29,702 nt of DNA from a virus. The notes under the pieces are model-generated. The model saw only the letters and a list, made by a program, of their open reading frames with translations, did no database searches and had not been told where the DNA came from. This document shows positions 14,147 through 21,825 of the stretch, one piece after another. Where the stretch lies: positions 1 to 29,702 of IMG/VR virus record IMGVR_UViG_3300048840_000158; one strand, given 5' to 3'. Position numbers and translations under genes: made by a program. Each line of letters opens with the position of its first letter. The first letter of the stretch is position 1.

Positions 14147-14350
14147 ATGGCAAAACCTGAAAATGTAAACGACCTACTCGATGGGCACAAAGTCGAGAGC
14201 TGCGGAAATTGCGTCTACTTGCTCGATAAGGCCGGGATAGACGACAACTGCCGGCGCTTCCCGCCGAACTACCAAAGGCGGTTCCCGGAGGTCCAAAAAT
14301 CGGATTGGTGCGGAGAGTACAAAGCCGGGCAGCCGACGGTCAAGCGCTGA
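14147..14350 (+). CDS. Small Cys-motif protein, 67 residues
   Basis: Starts at ATG 14147 behind AAAGGGAT. The pattern SCGNCVYL ... NCRRFPPNYQ ... SDWCGEYK (C19, C22, C34, C54) is a familiar small phage protein with four Cys, likely a metal site. No function is known for the family. Its end overlaps the end of the Mor-like gene on the other strand by 11 bases (convergent). Confidence 0.72.
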   Translation: MAKPENVNDLLDGHKVESCGNCVYLLDKAGIDDNCRRFPPNYQRRFPEVQKSDWCGEYKAGQPTVKR

Positions 14351-14648
14351 CGAAGTAGAGCCTGTTATCGGGGTCTTTGACCACCTGCGTGGGCTTCGGC
14401 CTGGGGCTGTTTAGGATATTGTAGACGGTCTTAGTGCTCACGCCCAGCTCGCGGCTCAGCTCGTTCACTGATTTATTCCCTTTGACCTCGTCCAGCTGTT
14501 TGCGGAGGACGGCGGGACCCATGGTCTTAGGGAAATAAATCGTCATCCCGCCGACGGCATCGATTAATTTTGATAAGCCGTCGGTGCCGATGGCATCGGC
14601 TATAAGCCGGAGGTTTTTACTGGGTAGGTCTTCAATATCAATCCGCAT
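14340..14648 (-). CDS. Mor-like transcription activator, 102 residues
   Basis: Matches the Mor/C activator family of phage Mu. The N-terminal part has IDIEDLPSKNLRLIADAIG, a dimerisation segment, and MTIYFPK. The C-terminal helix-turn-helix contains SVNELSRELGVSTKTVYNIL. In Mu, Mor activates the middle promoter and C the late promoters. ATG 14648 was chosen because a promoter (14655-14683) predicts transcription starting exactly there, giving a leaderless mRNA; an ATG at 14663 lies within the promoter itself. It points at the inverted head operon and is the likely late-gene switch. Confidence 0.78.
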   Translation of the reverse strand: MRIDIEDLPSKNLRLIADAIGTDGLSKLIDAVGGMTIYFPKTMGPAVLRKQLDEVKGNKSVNELSRELGVSTKTVYNILNSPRPKPTQVVKDPDNRLYFVSA

Positions 14649-14654
14649 GAGTAC

Positions 14655-14683
14655 AGTATACATACATAACCAGGAGGTAACAA
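14655..14683 (-). promoter_or_regulatory. Promoter of the Mor-like gene, overlapping the divergent gene's ribosome binding site
   Basis: Reading leftward, TTGTTA (14678-14683) and TATACT (14655-14660) with a 17-base spacer. Six bases separate the -10 from ATG 14648, so the mRNA should begin at or next to the A of the start codon. The AGGAGG of the rightward gene at 14685 sits inside the spacer. Confidence 0.55.
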
Positions 14684-14684
14684 A

Positions 14685-15149
14685 ATGGAAATGAATCAGG
14701 AAATAAAAACAATAATTGAAAAAAATCTACCGGCTCATGTCGGGGCGGTATTACAAGAGAGGCTTAGAAAAGCTGACGATGACGAAAAGCGTTTAGGGGA
14801 AGTTCAGAAACACGTCGACCAAGCGCGCACAGAAAACATAACTCTGCGTGCTGACAATAAACTTTTAAAAGAGATGGAAACAGCACACGAAACGGTCCTT
14901 GCAAAGATAGCAGAATTAAAAGAACTGGAGAGAGATCGGCGGGTGTTTGAGGCTGAAACAAAACTTCAATGTGCGCTTTCCGAAAATGCAAACATGGTTA
15001 ATTTCGTTGGAATGGTGTTTAAATCGCCGGTTTATAAAAACAAGATAAATCAAGATAAAAACTATTTATCGGAGTGGGATCACAACGCACAACAATTTGT
15101 TTACAGGCCGGCAGGTGCCTGCACGACAGAAGAACGAACTGAGGAATAA
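14685..15149 (+). CDS. Hypothetical coiled-coil protein, 154 residues
   Basis: Starts at ATG 14685 behind AGGAGG. Residues about 15-105 are helical and charged with heptad character (ERLRKADDDEKRLGEVQK, ELKELERDRRVFEAE). The C-terminal part has ENANMVNFVGMVFKSPVYK and ends in a short acidic tail. Proteins with the VFKSPVYK end occur in other phages without known function. It stands alone on the plus strand between two leftward operons and converges on the G-like gene three bases away. No terminator is visible there. Confidence 0.6.
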   Translation: MEMNQEIKTIIEKNLPAHVGAVLQERLRKADDDEKRLGEVQKHVDQARTENITLRADNKLLKEMETAHETVLAKIAELKELERDRRVFEAETKLQCALSENANMVNFVGMVFKSPVYKNKINQDKNYLSEWDHNAQQFVYRPAGACTTEERTEE

Positions 15150-15152
15150 AAT

Positions 15153-15692
15153 TTAAATCCCTTTGAGCAGGTGCCGCGTGAGGATGTCCTCAGCCTCCCG
15201 GACATCACCGGCGCGCATGCTCAGATAGGGCCGGGCCGGAATTTTTATGTCGTGGGGCTGAGTGAATTTAGTGCCCGCTGGGTAAGTGCCGTCTTTTTTC
15301 ATAAATACGGCCTTGCCGTCTTTAACGAAATACGGCGTACCGCCGGGGTGCTTTATTGTCCCCCCGAGCTGGTGGATGCGGGCATACGCTGAATTGCTCC
15401 CGGCTACGGCCTCCCACTTGGTGTATTCAGCGTGCACGGACGAGGCCAGGTGGCCCCGCTGCTGTAGTATTTTGCCGGGCCACGTCCCTTTTTTCTTACG
15501 CTGGGCGATAGTGCCGGCCTCTAGCGCCGCCCATTTCGGGAAGCGTCCCTCGGCGGCGAAGTTGTCCTCGGCGGACTCAAGCAGCACTTGGCTAATAGAG
15601 CGCATCGCGGGGGCGGTGTCCTTTGCGCTCGCCTGCAATTTAGCGAATAATTCTTTTATTTTTTTATCATTAATTTTGGCTACTACCTGCAT
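15153..15692 (-). CDS. G: Phage virion morphogenesis protein, Mu gpG-like
   Basis: 179 residues from ATG 15692 with AAGGA upstream. It has family features of Phage_tail_S/gpG: LLESAEDNFAAEGRFPKWAAL, then GKILQQRGHLASSV, then AYARIHQLGG and IPARPYLSM. In Mu-like phages it acts in head-tail joining or tail completion. It is the last gene of the leftward head operon and overlaps the F-like gene by 23 bases. Confidence 0.85.
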   Translation of the reverse strand: MQVVAKINDKKIKELFAKLQASAKDTAPAMRSISQVLLESAEDNFAAEGRFPKWAALEAGTIAQRKKKGTWPGKILQQRGHLASSVHAEYTKWEAVAGSNSAYARIHQLGGTIKHPGGTPYFVKDGKAVFMKKDGTYPAGTKFTQPHDIKIPARPYLSMRAGDVREAEDILTRHLLKGI

Positions 15693-16521
15693 CCGGGAGG
15701 TCCTTTTTTGGGGTTCTACGAATCACTTTAGCGTTGGCGGCCTCCACTATCACGCGGCGCAAGTTCTCAAGCGCCTGGCCCTTAGTCCACAAAAATTTGG
15801 GGTACTTCGACGCCTGGGGCTTCCAGGGCACCTTGCCGGGGTTATTGGCAAAGCCCGTGTCGGGGCGCTTGAAGCTGTCCGCGGTCGGCTTTCCGTCTTT
15901 ACGCAGCGCCGCCTGGGCCTTTTTAGCCGCGTCGATGCGGGCCGGGGCCTGCCGCCGGGAGAGAGAGCGCACGCGGCCCCTGTCATTGTATTCATTCGGC
16001 GGATAGAAAGTGTCCCAGTGCGCTGAGCCGACCGGGTGGACTTGGCCGTCAAGCGCAAGGCCCAGGGCCCGGGTGTTCGGGTCGATAACCGAGACGTGCA
16101 TTAAATACGGGCGCTCGTCTTTGTTGTCGAGCTGTTCTTTATACCGGCCCGCGTTAAAAGCGGCCTGCGTGTTGGTGTTGTATATGGTGCGGAGCCGGTG
16201 GGGACTGCCGAGCTGGACTTTTTTCCCGTCCACGATCTCGCGCCCCCACCAGCCTTTGGCCCGCAGCTTCGGCTCGAGCTGCTTTTGGAAGTCTCTGAAA
16301 GTAGTGCCATTCTTTACGGCGGACGTGACCTCGTCGCGAATGTCTTTTAGTACGTCCATTTTCATGGCCTTGGCGACGGTGAAAACTTGATTGTGTGCGC
16401 TGTCTAGTGTATCGTCCCAGCGCCAGCTAAAGGCGAAACCCTTTTGTTTCAGGAAGGCGACGGCCTTCTCAGGCGGGAGCTTGACAGCGGTCGCGAGTAG
16501 TGTCGGTGTAAATTCAGGCAT
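15670..16521 (-). CDS. F: Minor head/head morphogenesis protein, Mu gpF (SPP1 gp7)-like
   Basis: 283 residues from ATG 16521 with GGAG upstream. N-terminal helices (PPEKAVAFLKQKGFAFS) are followed by the core HRLRTIYNTNTQAAFNAGR and the end WDTFYPPNEYNDRGRVRSLS, which are the hallmark segments of the phage Mu F/SPP1 gp7 family. These proteins sit at the portal vertex and aid DNA packaging or ejection. The C-terminus is Lys-rich and disordered. It lies between two tiny genes and G. Confidence 0.87.
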   Translation of the reverse strand: MPEFTPTLLATAVKLPPEKAVAFLKQKGFAFSWRWDDTLDSAHNQVFTVAKAMKMDVLKDIRDEVTSAVKNGTTFRDFQKQLEPKLRAKGWWGREIVDGKKVQLGSPHRLRTIYNTNTQAAFNAGRYKEQLDNKDERPYLMHVSVIDPNTRALGLALDGQVHPVGSAHWDTFYPPNEYNDRGRVRSLSRRQAPARIDAAKKAQAALRKDGKPTADSFKRPDTGFANNPGKVPWKPQASKYPKFLWTKGQALENLRRVIVEAANAKVIRRTPKKDLPDAGSSQN

Positions 16522-16654
16522 CTAGCAAGCTCCAAAAGTTGTCATCTATAATTTCGGCAATATCCGGGTTCATCGGGTATTGTTCATCAAAAAAATACTT
16601 GATATTTTCTTCAAAATCGGGGGGCAATTCTTTTTTATTTTCAGAGTCAGGCAT
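16514..16654 (-). CDS. Small acidic protein, 46 residues
   Basis: Starts at ATG 16654 and ends TGA 16514, overlapping the F-like start by eight bases. The product is acidic (MPDSENKKELPPDFEENI) and ends AEIIDDNFWSLLDA. No family is recognised by function; it lies between portal and F in a head operon, so a capsid-assembly role is possible. The start and stop overlaps use the same eight bases ATGCCTGA at both ends, which supports that it is translated. Confidence 0.55.
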   Translation of the reverse strand: MPDSENKKELPPDFEENIKYFFDEQYPMNPDIAEIIDDNFWSLLDA

Positions 16655-16847
16655 CGGGCCCCCGCTCTATCGGCCCTGACCACGTGCCGCCCAGCTCCGC
16701 CGGGGACTTGCACTGGATCGAGTTATGAAAGTACACCCGCACCCCGGCATGAGTGCCGGCTACCTTGACGATCTCCGGCTGGGCGCTATCCGCACGCCGC
16801 CACCAATAAAAGCCAAAGTCACAGGGGACGCTAATAGTCCAGGTCAA
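16647..16847 (-). CDS. Small hypothetical protein, 66 residues, TTG start
   Basis: Begins TTG 16847, overlapping the portal TGA (TTGA), and ends overlapping the next small gene by ATGCCTGA. The product has a strand-rich, aromatic character (ISVPCDFGFYWWRRADS, PEIVKVAGTHAGVRVYF, GGTWSGPIE). FYWWR...PEIV is seen in other small phage proteins that I recall, without function. It is placed between portal and F. Confidence 0.6.
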   Translation of the reverse strand: MTWTISVPCDFGFYWWRRADSAQPEIVKVAGTHAGVRVYFHNSIQCKSPAELGGTWSGPIERGPDA

Positions 16848-18376
16848 CGCTCTTGCCCCGCGCTGAGGTGCCCGGCGACCTCGCTCACGAACACGGCTTT
16901 AGTCAGTAGGTCGTCGAGCTTGCTGGTGTCCAGGCTGTCAAAGAGAGAGTTAGACCGCAGGGCGCTAAATATGTCTTCGTAACTCTTGCCGGCCTCGAAT
17001 AATTTAAAGATTGGTTTAAGGAACTGGTCGGCGCCCATTTGGAGCTGAGCGTCGGTGATGGACTGCTGCATCATGTCGAGCGCGTGCTGATCTTTAAACC
17101 GGCTTTTAGCGGCGAACCGGGAAAAGATTTGCTTATCGTCTACCGGGGTGCCGGGCTTTTTGTCATCGTCCCCAGGCTCGGGCTCTGGTTCATCGGCTTT
17201 TAGGGTGAAGTCGTCCTCCTCCATGCCGTGAGAATCGACTATATACTTGGCGGTGGGCCTCCAGCCGATGTCAAATAGAATTTTATCGCGCTCGGCCAGG
17301 GTGACATCGACCTCGTATTCTTTTTCAAGGATGAAAAGCGGGTAATCCGGCCCGCCGAAGTTTACGGTGTTGAAGATGGCGTTAAATTCATTCATTGTTT
17401 GCTCGGCCATGTGTTTATCCATCAAAATTATATCGTCCCGCACTTGCAGGGCGGCGTCCTCGCTGCCGAGCTTGCCGGGCGTGCTGTCCAGCGCGCCGGT
17501 GTGGCCCAATATGGCCTTGCTGATTTCCGAGTTACACCAGCGGATAAACCGCTCATATACATCTATACTCGATTGTTTGCCCTTGGCTTCGAGCAGTTCA
17601 ATTTTCGTGTTTTCCGGGAAGGCGGCGCACGCGTCCTGGATCAAGTTTTCCAGCTGGTCGACGGCCCGGTCGTATTCCTCGGAGCCGGATGACCGGGGGA
17701 GGTACGCTATAGCGAAGGGCATACCATATTTTTCACCGTAAGTGACCCAGAACTTGACCATGGCCTGCTTGAAGATTACGGGCCAGTAACACTTGGACAG
17801 CTCCGCCGTGCCGTATGGGTTTTTATACGAGGGCTGATAGCGGGAGGTGATAAAGTGATTAGGTGGTAATAATTCGCCTTCAAATGAAGCGTTTTTGCTT
17901 TTAAATCTCAGCACATTGTCATTGTCAAAGACGAACCACTCGGGGGGCTTAGCGACGATGTCCTTGGCCCATAGCTTGCCGGTGTCGGCCAGGAGGGTGT
18001 TGTCCCAGAGTATTTCCATCGGCTGATAGCCGCGCAGAAAGCCGTTAAGCACCTGGTCAAGTATGCGCTGAATGTCCAGCCGCGCGTATTGCTCTTGAAA
18101 AACCTTGAGCTGCCTAGAGCTGGCCGTGCCCTGGTCCAGCGACCACTTGAATTTTTGCACGCCCGCCTTGCGGCTCACGATGGCGGCTGACAGGTGCGCG
18201 TCGGTGAGCAGAGAGTCGTAGATCGTTTGATCCTCATTTATTGCTTGCAGAATGAGGTCGGGGTCGGGTAGAAAGCTGCCCAGCGTGCGGAAGTCCGACG
18301 ATGTGCTGCGGGTGGCTATTTCTGTCCGGCGCATACCGCGCAGGGCTTTGCCCAAGGATTCGGCGAAATTAAACAT
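16844..18376 (-). CDS. Portal protein, Mu gp29-like (DUF935)
   Basis: 510 residues from ATG 18376, with AAGGGG upstream and an eight-base overlap with the terminase gene. DUF935 features include LLTDAHLSAAIVSRKAGV, NGFLRGYQPMEILWD, NHFITSRYQPSY and the AKYIVDSHGM region. The protein should form the ring at the head vertex through which DNA passes. An acidic Pro/Glu/Asp linker (EPEPGDDDKKPGTP) precedes the C-terminal helices. Terminase, portal, F and G follow in the Mu order. Confidence 0.9.
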   Translation of the reverse strand: MFNFAESLGKALRGMRRTEIATRSTSSDFRTLGSFLPDPDLILQAINEDQTIYDSLLTDAHLSAAIVSRKAGVQKFKWSLDQGTASSRQLKVFQEQYARLDIQRILDQVLNGFLRGYQPMEILWDNTLLADTGKLWAKDIVAKPPEWFVFDNDNVLRFKSKNASFEGELLPPNHFITSRYQPSYKNPYGTAELSKCYWPVIFKQAMVKFWVTYGEKYGMPFAIAYLPRSSGSEEYDRAVDQLENLIQDACAAFPENTKIELLEAKGKQSSIDVYERFIRWCNSEISKAILGHTGALDSTPGKLGSEDAALQVRDDIILMDKHMAEQTMNEFNAIFNTVNFGGPDYPLFILEKEYEVDVTLAERDKILFDIGWRPTAKYIVDSHGMEEDDFTLKADEPEPEPGDDDKKPGTPVDDKQIFSRFAAKSRFKDQHALDMMQQSITDAQLQMGADQFLKPIFKLFEAGKSYEDIFSALRSNSLFDSLDTSKLDDLLTKAVFVSEVAGHLSAGQER

Positions 18377-19886
18377 GAAAACCCCTTGTAATTAAGTGTT
18401 TTTTGAAAAGACTTTGCTTGCCCCCATAGCCGGAGGTCAGGCCGTGGGCGCGCTCGCGGGGCCGGGACGTGAAGGCCACGGGGCCGGTGCGGCGCTCGCG
18501 CATCCAGTTTAAAAATAGCGTCAAGCTGTCTACTATATCGTCATGCTTGAGAGCGGGAAAGCCGGCGCACTGCTCTACGAGTTGGGCCGCGAATATGTTG
18601 TCCTTCGGGAGATACACATTGCCCGCCTCGATGGTGCCGACGCAGGTTTTCGCTCTGGCGATTTTGTCGCTTACCACTTTGACGGCTTTGACGGGTAGCT
18701 TCGTGGTAGCTTGCAGTTCGGGTATTAAGTCCTGGCCGCTCGACCTGTCTTCTATAATTATATCCGTGGCCGGGTGCAGGGTGTCCAAAAGTATCGCTTG
18801 CCGGCGCAGCTCGGGGAACTGGGCTTTTTCGGCCCAGCCGTCGACCAGATAATAGCCCTCGGGGAAAACGGCCCAAATAGTACACACAGCGAAGTCGTTT
18901 TCCTGGCCTTTTTTGTGCGCCGTGTCCCAGGAGTGAACTATAAGATCGGGGCGCTTTTGGCTGAGTACCTCATACCACTTCCACCACGAGCGTTTAAAAA
19001 TGTCCCCCTCGGCGGCGACGGAGTTCTGCAGAAACTGGTTAGCATACCCCCGCGATCCCAAGTCTGTTTTATTTAGCGCCAGGGCTTCGCGATCCATTCT
19101 TTTCGGGTCTAGTAGTCCGTCAATGTAATTTTCCTCGGCTTCTTTGGGGCTTACGTTGTCAAGGTCGGTCAGCTCTGCGGGTAGGCATATATGACGTATG
19201 GGCCTGTCTTTTTCCAGTAGTACCCCGGTCGGGTCCCCCTCGGCGAGACGCTGCATTATCAGGATCGTGGGAGTGAGTTTTTTATCGACTTTACGCGTGG
19301 AAAGAGTCTCTGACATCCACGCGGCCGCTGTTTTCAGCTCTGCGGCTGATACCGCTTTTTTCGGATTAATGGGGTCGTCTACTAGGATGATGTGCGCATG
19401 GCTGCCGGTGATGTTCCCTCCGACGCCCACCGCCTTGCGTGACCCCTGCTTAGTGTTTTCATAGCTCCGCTTTAAATCCATGTCGTTTTTCATCACTATG
19501 AGCCCAGGGTATAGTTCATTAAACTTATCGCTTTTGAGTATATCCCTGGACTTTATAGCGAGACCGGCCGCGAGGTCGGAGTCATGTGACCCACCGATAA
19601 ACCGTAAAGGGGGGTCATTCACCCAGCACCAGGCGGGGAACATGACAGAGCCGATTGTAGATTTAGACGTGCCCGGCGGGACGTTTACAATTAAGTCGTA
19701 CTCGCTCGGCTTTCTTTCAAAAACCCGCCCAGCTACGGCCTGCAGCTCGTCGCATAGATATTTGATGTGCCAATTATCTACGAAGTCGTCCGGTACGATC
19801 ACGTCCCAGAAGTACTTGAGGAAGTGGTAGAGTGAGCGCCGGCAAAGCTCCGCGTTTATGGCCGCTTCCTGGGCTTTTAAATTCAT
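18369..19886 (-). CDS. terL: Terminase large subunit, Mu gp28-like
   Basis: 505 residues from ATG 19886, overlapping the DUF5681 stop (ATGA). ATPase Walker A is PPGTSKST (70-77) and Walker B is IILVDD with D170-D171. The nuclease domain begins at HSWDTAHKKG with D321. IIEDRSSGQDL and KHDDIVDSL give the other acidic residues. It packages DNA into the prohead as ATP-driven motor and nuclease. All catalytic acids are present. It partners with the small-terminase candidate upstream and the portal downstream. Confidence 0.92.
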   Translation of the reverse strand: MNLKAQEAAINAELCRRSLYHFLKYFWDVIVPDDFVDNWHIKYLCDELQAVAGRVFERKPSEYDLIVNVPPGTSKSTIGSVMFPAWCWVNDPPLRFIGGSHDSDLAAGLAIKSRDILKSDKFNELYPGLIVMKNDMDLKRSYENTKQGSRKAVGVGGNITGSHAHIILVDDPINPKKAVSAAELKTAAAWMSETLSTRKVDKKLTPTILIMQRLAEGDPTGVLLEKDRPIRHICLPAELTDLDNVSPKEAEENYIDGLLDPKRMDREALALNKTDLGSRGYANQFLQNSVAAEGDIFKRSWWKWYEVLSQKRPDLIVHSWDTAHKKGQENDFAVCTIWAVFPEGYYLVDGWAEKAQFPELRRQAILLDTLHPATDIIIEDRSSGQDLIPELQATTKLPVKAVKVVSDKIARAKTCVGTIEAGNVYLPKDNIFAAQLVEQCAGFPALKHDDIVDSLTLFLNWMRERRTGPVAFTSRPRERAHGLTSGYGGKQSLFKKHLITRGFHV

Positions 19887-20245
19887 TCTTTTGACTTGAT
19901 TTTAGATAGGAGCCGGGAGAGCGTGGCTAATTCCTCGATTGACAGAGCCGAAACGTCGTAGTTATCTATCAAACCCTCGGGCGTGGAGCCCTCGGCCTTC
20001 TCGATAGCCAGCTTAATGGCCGGGATGTCGCCGATTGCGGCTTTTTTCAGGACGGCCAGGGTTGACAGGCCCATGTAGTCGAGTATCTCGCCCGTCTCCG
20101 GGTGGGCCTTGCCGGTATCGACGGCCAGGAACTTTTTAAACACGGTCGAAAAACTCTTGGTGCCCTTTGGCTTCCCCGCGGGGTTGCCCGACTTACCTTT
20201 TTTAAAAAGTCTCAAGTTTTTCAGTGAGTTAGGGTGTGTCGCCAT
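19883..20245 (-). CDS. DUF5681 protein, probable small terminase-type subunit
   Basis: 120 residues from ATG 20245. The N-terminus LFKKGKSGNPAGKPKGTKSF is the DUF5681 signature; helices follow (LSTLAVLKKAAIGDIPAIKLA, SIEELATLSRLLSKI). In many phages a DUF5681 gene lies directly before terL, which supports a DNA-recognition role in packaging, but this is not shown for the family as a whole. It is the first gene of the leftward head operon. Confidence 0.75.
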   Translation of the reverse strand: MATHPNSLKNLRLFKKGKSGNPAGKPKGTKSFSTVFKKFLAVDTGKAHPETGEILDYMGLSTLAVLKKAAIGDIPAIKLAIEKAEGSTPEGLIDNYDVSALSIEELATLSRLLSKIKSKE

Positions 20246-20265
20246 AATCCCATAGTCTGTAAAAC

Positions 20266-20284
20266 TCTAAGAAAAAACCTTAGA
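20266..20284. promoter_or_regulatory. Dyad in the divergent late-gene gap, candidate activator site
   Basis: TCTAAG (20266-20271) and CTTAGA (20279-20284) form a perfect dyad with a 7-base AAAAAAC centre. It sits in the 68-bp gap between the two divergent late operons, where I find no good sigma70 promoter on either strand. That suits activator-dependent late promoters, such as those used by Mor/C. The link to the Mor-like protein is inference. Confidence 0.4.
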
Positions 20285-20313
20285 AAATTACAAAGACAAT
20301 CACGCGCGAAAAT

Positions 20314-21420
20314 ATGAATAATGGGGTTTATATGTGGGCTGAACTTTTCGAGACCGGTAAACAAACCGACAGCAACGGCTGGGCGAACACCTGGACTACA
20401 GGCGATATAGACGATATAGTCGCCAATTCAAAAGGGGAAAAGCCCATCACTATTGAGCACCCAGGGCAAGGCAAGCTGAGCAAAGCCGCCGCCTGGGGTT
20501 GGTTCGACGGTTTCAAGCGCGAGGGCGACAAGCTCTTCGGTAATATTTCTGATCTAGTCCCCGAGTTCGCCGTCATGCTAAAAAATAAGATGTTTCCAAA
20601 ACGCAGCGTCGGTCTAGTCAAGCGCAAAGACGGCTGGGAGCTGGATCACGTGGCCTTTTTAGGCAAGAAAGCGCCCGCAGTTAAGGGCCTGGCAGATATA
20701 GCCTTTTCCGCGTCCGCCTCGACTTTTCAATCAGATACAGAGAATTTAGACGTTTCCCAATTCATTAAGGAGAATACCATGGATTTAAAAGAAATACAAG
20801 CCAAGCTTGACGAGGCAACGAGCCAGATCGCCAGCTTTGAGGCTGAAAAAACAGAGAACGCGGCCAAGCTGGCCGCCGTTGAAGCCAAGTTCACCGCCCT
20901 GGAGGCAGAAGCGGACAAGGCAAAAAACGATGGTGTTGAGCTGACAGCCGTTAAAAACAAGCTGGCCTTCGCCAAAAAGCAGAATGAAGACCTCAAAAAG
21001 TCCGTCGACGCCATCAATTCTCAGCTCAAAAGTGCTGAGTTTGAAGCGTTTTTCAAAGAGGTCGCCGCAGTCGGCAAAGCATTGCCCGCCGAAAAAGACG
21101 ATATCATGGTCATCATGGAGAGCTTGGACGGCCAGGAGCCCCGCGACTTCGCAACCGCCGACGGCAAGACAGTGAAGAAAACCGTCCTGTCTATCTATCA
21201 AAACAGCATCCGCAACCGCGTCGCCGTGATGGATTTCAGCGAGCAGGCACTCAATAACCAGGTAAGACTGGACGAGAAAGCCGCCAACGCCGAATTAAAA
21301 CAAAAGATGATCGAATATGCGGACAGCCACAAGATGAACCTGGGCGAAAACGTCCGGGTGATTCAAGAGGCCGTATTCGCCGCTAACCCTAAACTCAAGG
21401 CCGCCGTCATCGGCGCATAA
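20314..21420 (+). CDS. I: Prohead protease fused in frame to scaffold, Mu gpI-like
   Basis: 368 residues if ATG 20314 is used; ATG 20332 (MWAELFETG) has GGGG upstream and may be the true start. The N-terminal 155 residues resemble the Mu I protease: WAELFETGKQTDSNGW, ITIEHPGQG, AAAWGWFDGFKREGDKL, MFPKRSVGLV. From residue 156 the sequence is a long charged coiled coil (EIQAKLDEATSQIASFEAE), typical of scaffold. A strong internal ribosome binding site precedes M156. The protease cleaves scaffold and head proteins during maturation. It is the first gene of the rightward late operon. Confidence 0.85.
   Translation: MNNGVYMWAELFETGKQTDSNGWANTWTTGDIDDIVANSKGEKPITIEHPGQGKLSKAAAWGWFDGFKREGDKLFGNISDLVPEFAVMLKNKMFPKRSVGLVKRKDGWELDHVAFLGKKAPAVKGLADIAFSASASTFQSDTENLDVSQFIKENTMDLKEIQAKLDEATSQIASFEAEKTENAAKLAAVEAKFTALEAEADKAKNDGVELTAVKNKLAFAKKQNEDLKKSVDAINSQLKSAEFEAFFKEVAAVGKALPAEKDDIMVIMESLDGQEPRDFATADGKTVKKTVLSIYQNSIRNRVAVMDFSEQALNNQVRLDEKAANAELKQKMIEYADSHKMNLGENVRVIQEAVFAANPKLKAAVIGA
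20779..21420 (+). CDS. Z: Nested in-frame scaffold protein, Mu gpZ-like
   Basis: In the middle of the protease gene, AAGGAG lies eight bases before ATG 20779, which is in frame (M156). Translation from there would give a 213-residue coiled-coil protein identical to the protease C-terminus. Mu makes its scaffold Z, and lambda its Nu3, from internal starts in the protease gene in the same way. The ribosome binding site is stronger than that of the full-length start, which fits the need for excess scaffold. Confidence 0.75.
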   Translation: MDLKEIQAKLDEATSQIASFEAEKTENAAKLAAVEAKFTALEAEADKAKNDGVELTAVKNKLAFAKKQNEDLKKSVDAINSQLKSAEFEAFFKEVAAVGKALPAEKDDIMVIMESLDGQEPRDFATADGKTVKKTVLSIYQNSIRNRVAVMDFSEQALNNQVRLDEKAANAELKQKMIEYADSHKMNLGENVRVIQEAVFAANPKLKAAVIGA

Positions 21421-21432
21421 GGAGACTAACTC

Positions 21433-21810
21433 ATGGCTAGAAAAGTAGAAGGCGCAGTCGCCTCATTCACAGCGGGGGCCGACCTTAGCGCCGCGACCCT
21501 TGTCAATACCCTCGTTGGGGTAAATTCCAGCGGCAATATTATCACCCCCACCACTATAGTCAGCATGGCCATAGGCACACTGCTTGAGGGCGGAGTAACC
21601 GGGCAGAACTGCTCAGTACAAATTCAGGGCATCGCTAAAGTAGTGCTCGGCGGGACGATAGCGTCCGGCGTGCGCGTCGGCGTTGAAGCAGCATCTGGCA
21701 AGGCGATCGCTCTTGCATCCACAGCGGTTCCAGTAGGGACGATCTTAGTCGGCGGTGCCGAGGACGAGCTGGGCGAACTTTTAATCGGGTCCGCTACAGC
21801 GGTCGCATAA
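21433..21810 (+). CDS. Capsid decoration-like protein (DUF2190-type)
   Basis: 125 residues from ATG 21433 behind GGAG. The sequence is Gly/Ala/Val-rich with repeating strands (TAGADLSAATLVNTLVGV, SVQIQGIAKVVLGGTI, VPVGTILVGGAED), the pattern of DUF2190-like capsid cement proteins. It lies between protease and major capsid, where phages place decoration proteins. It would bind the outer shell. Not certain from sequence alone. Confidence 0.65.
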   Translation: MARKVEGAVASFTAGADLSAATLVNTLVGVNSSGNIITPTTIVSMAIGTLLEGGVTGQNCSVQIQGIAKVVLGGTIASGVRVGVEAASGKAIALASTAVPVGTILVGGAEDELGELLIGSATAVA

Positions 21811-21825
21811 GGAGGGATAAGTACA

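Noticed and set aside
15286-16026. Rightward 246-codon frame
   Set aside because: It lies antisense to the G-like and F-like genes, whose family motifs are clear. The translation is rich in Ser, Pro, Arg and Leu without motifs, as expected for a GC-rich shadow frame.
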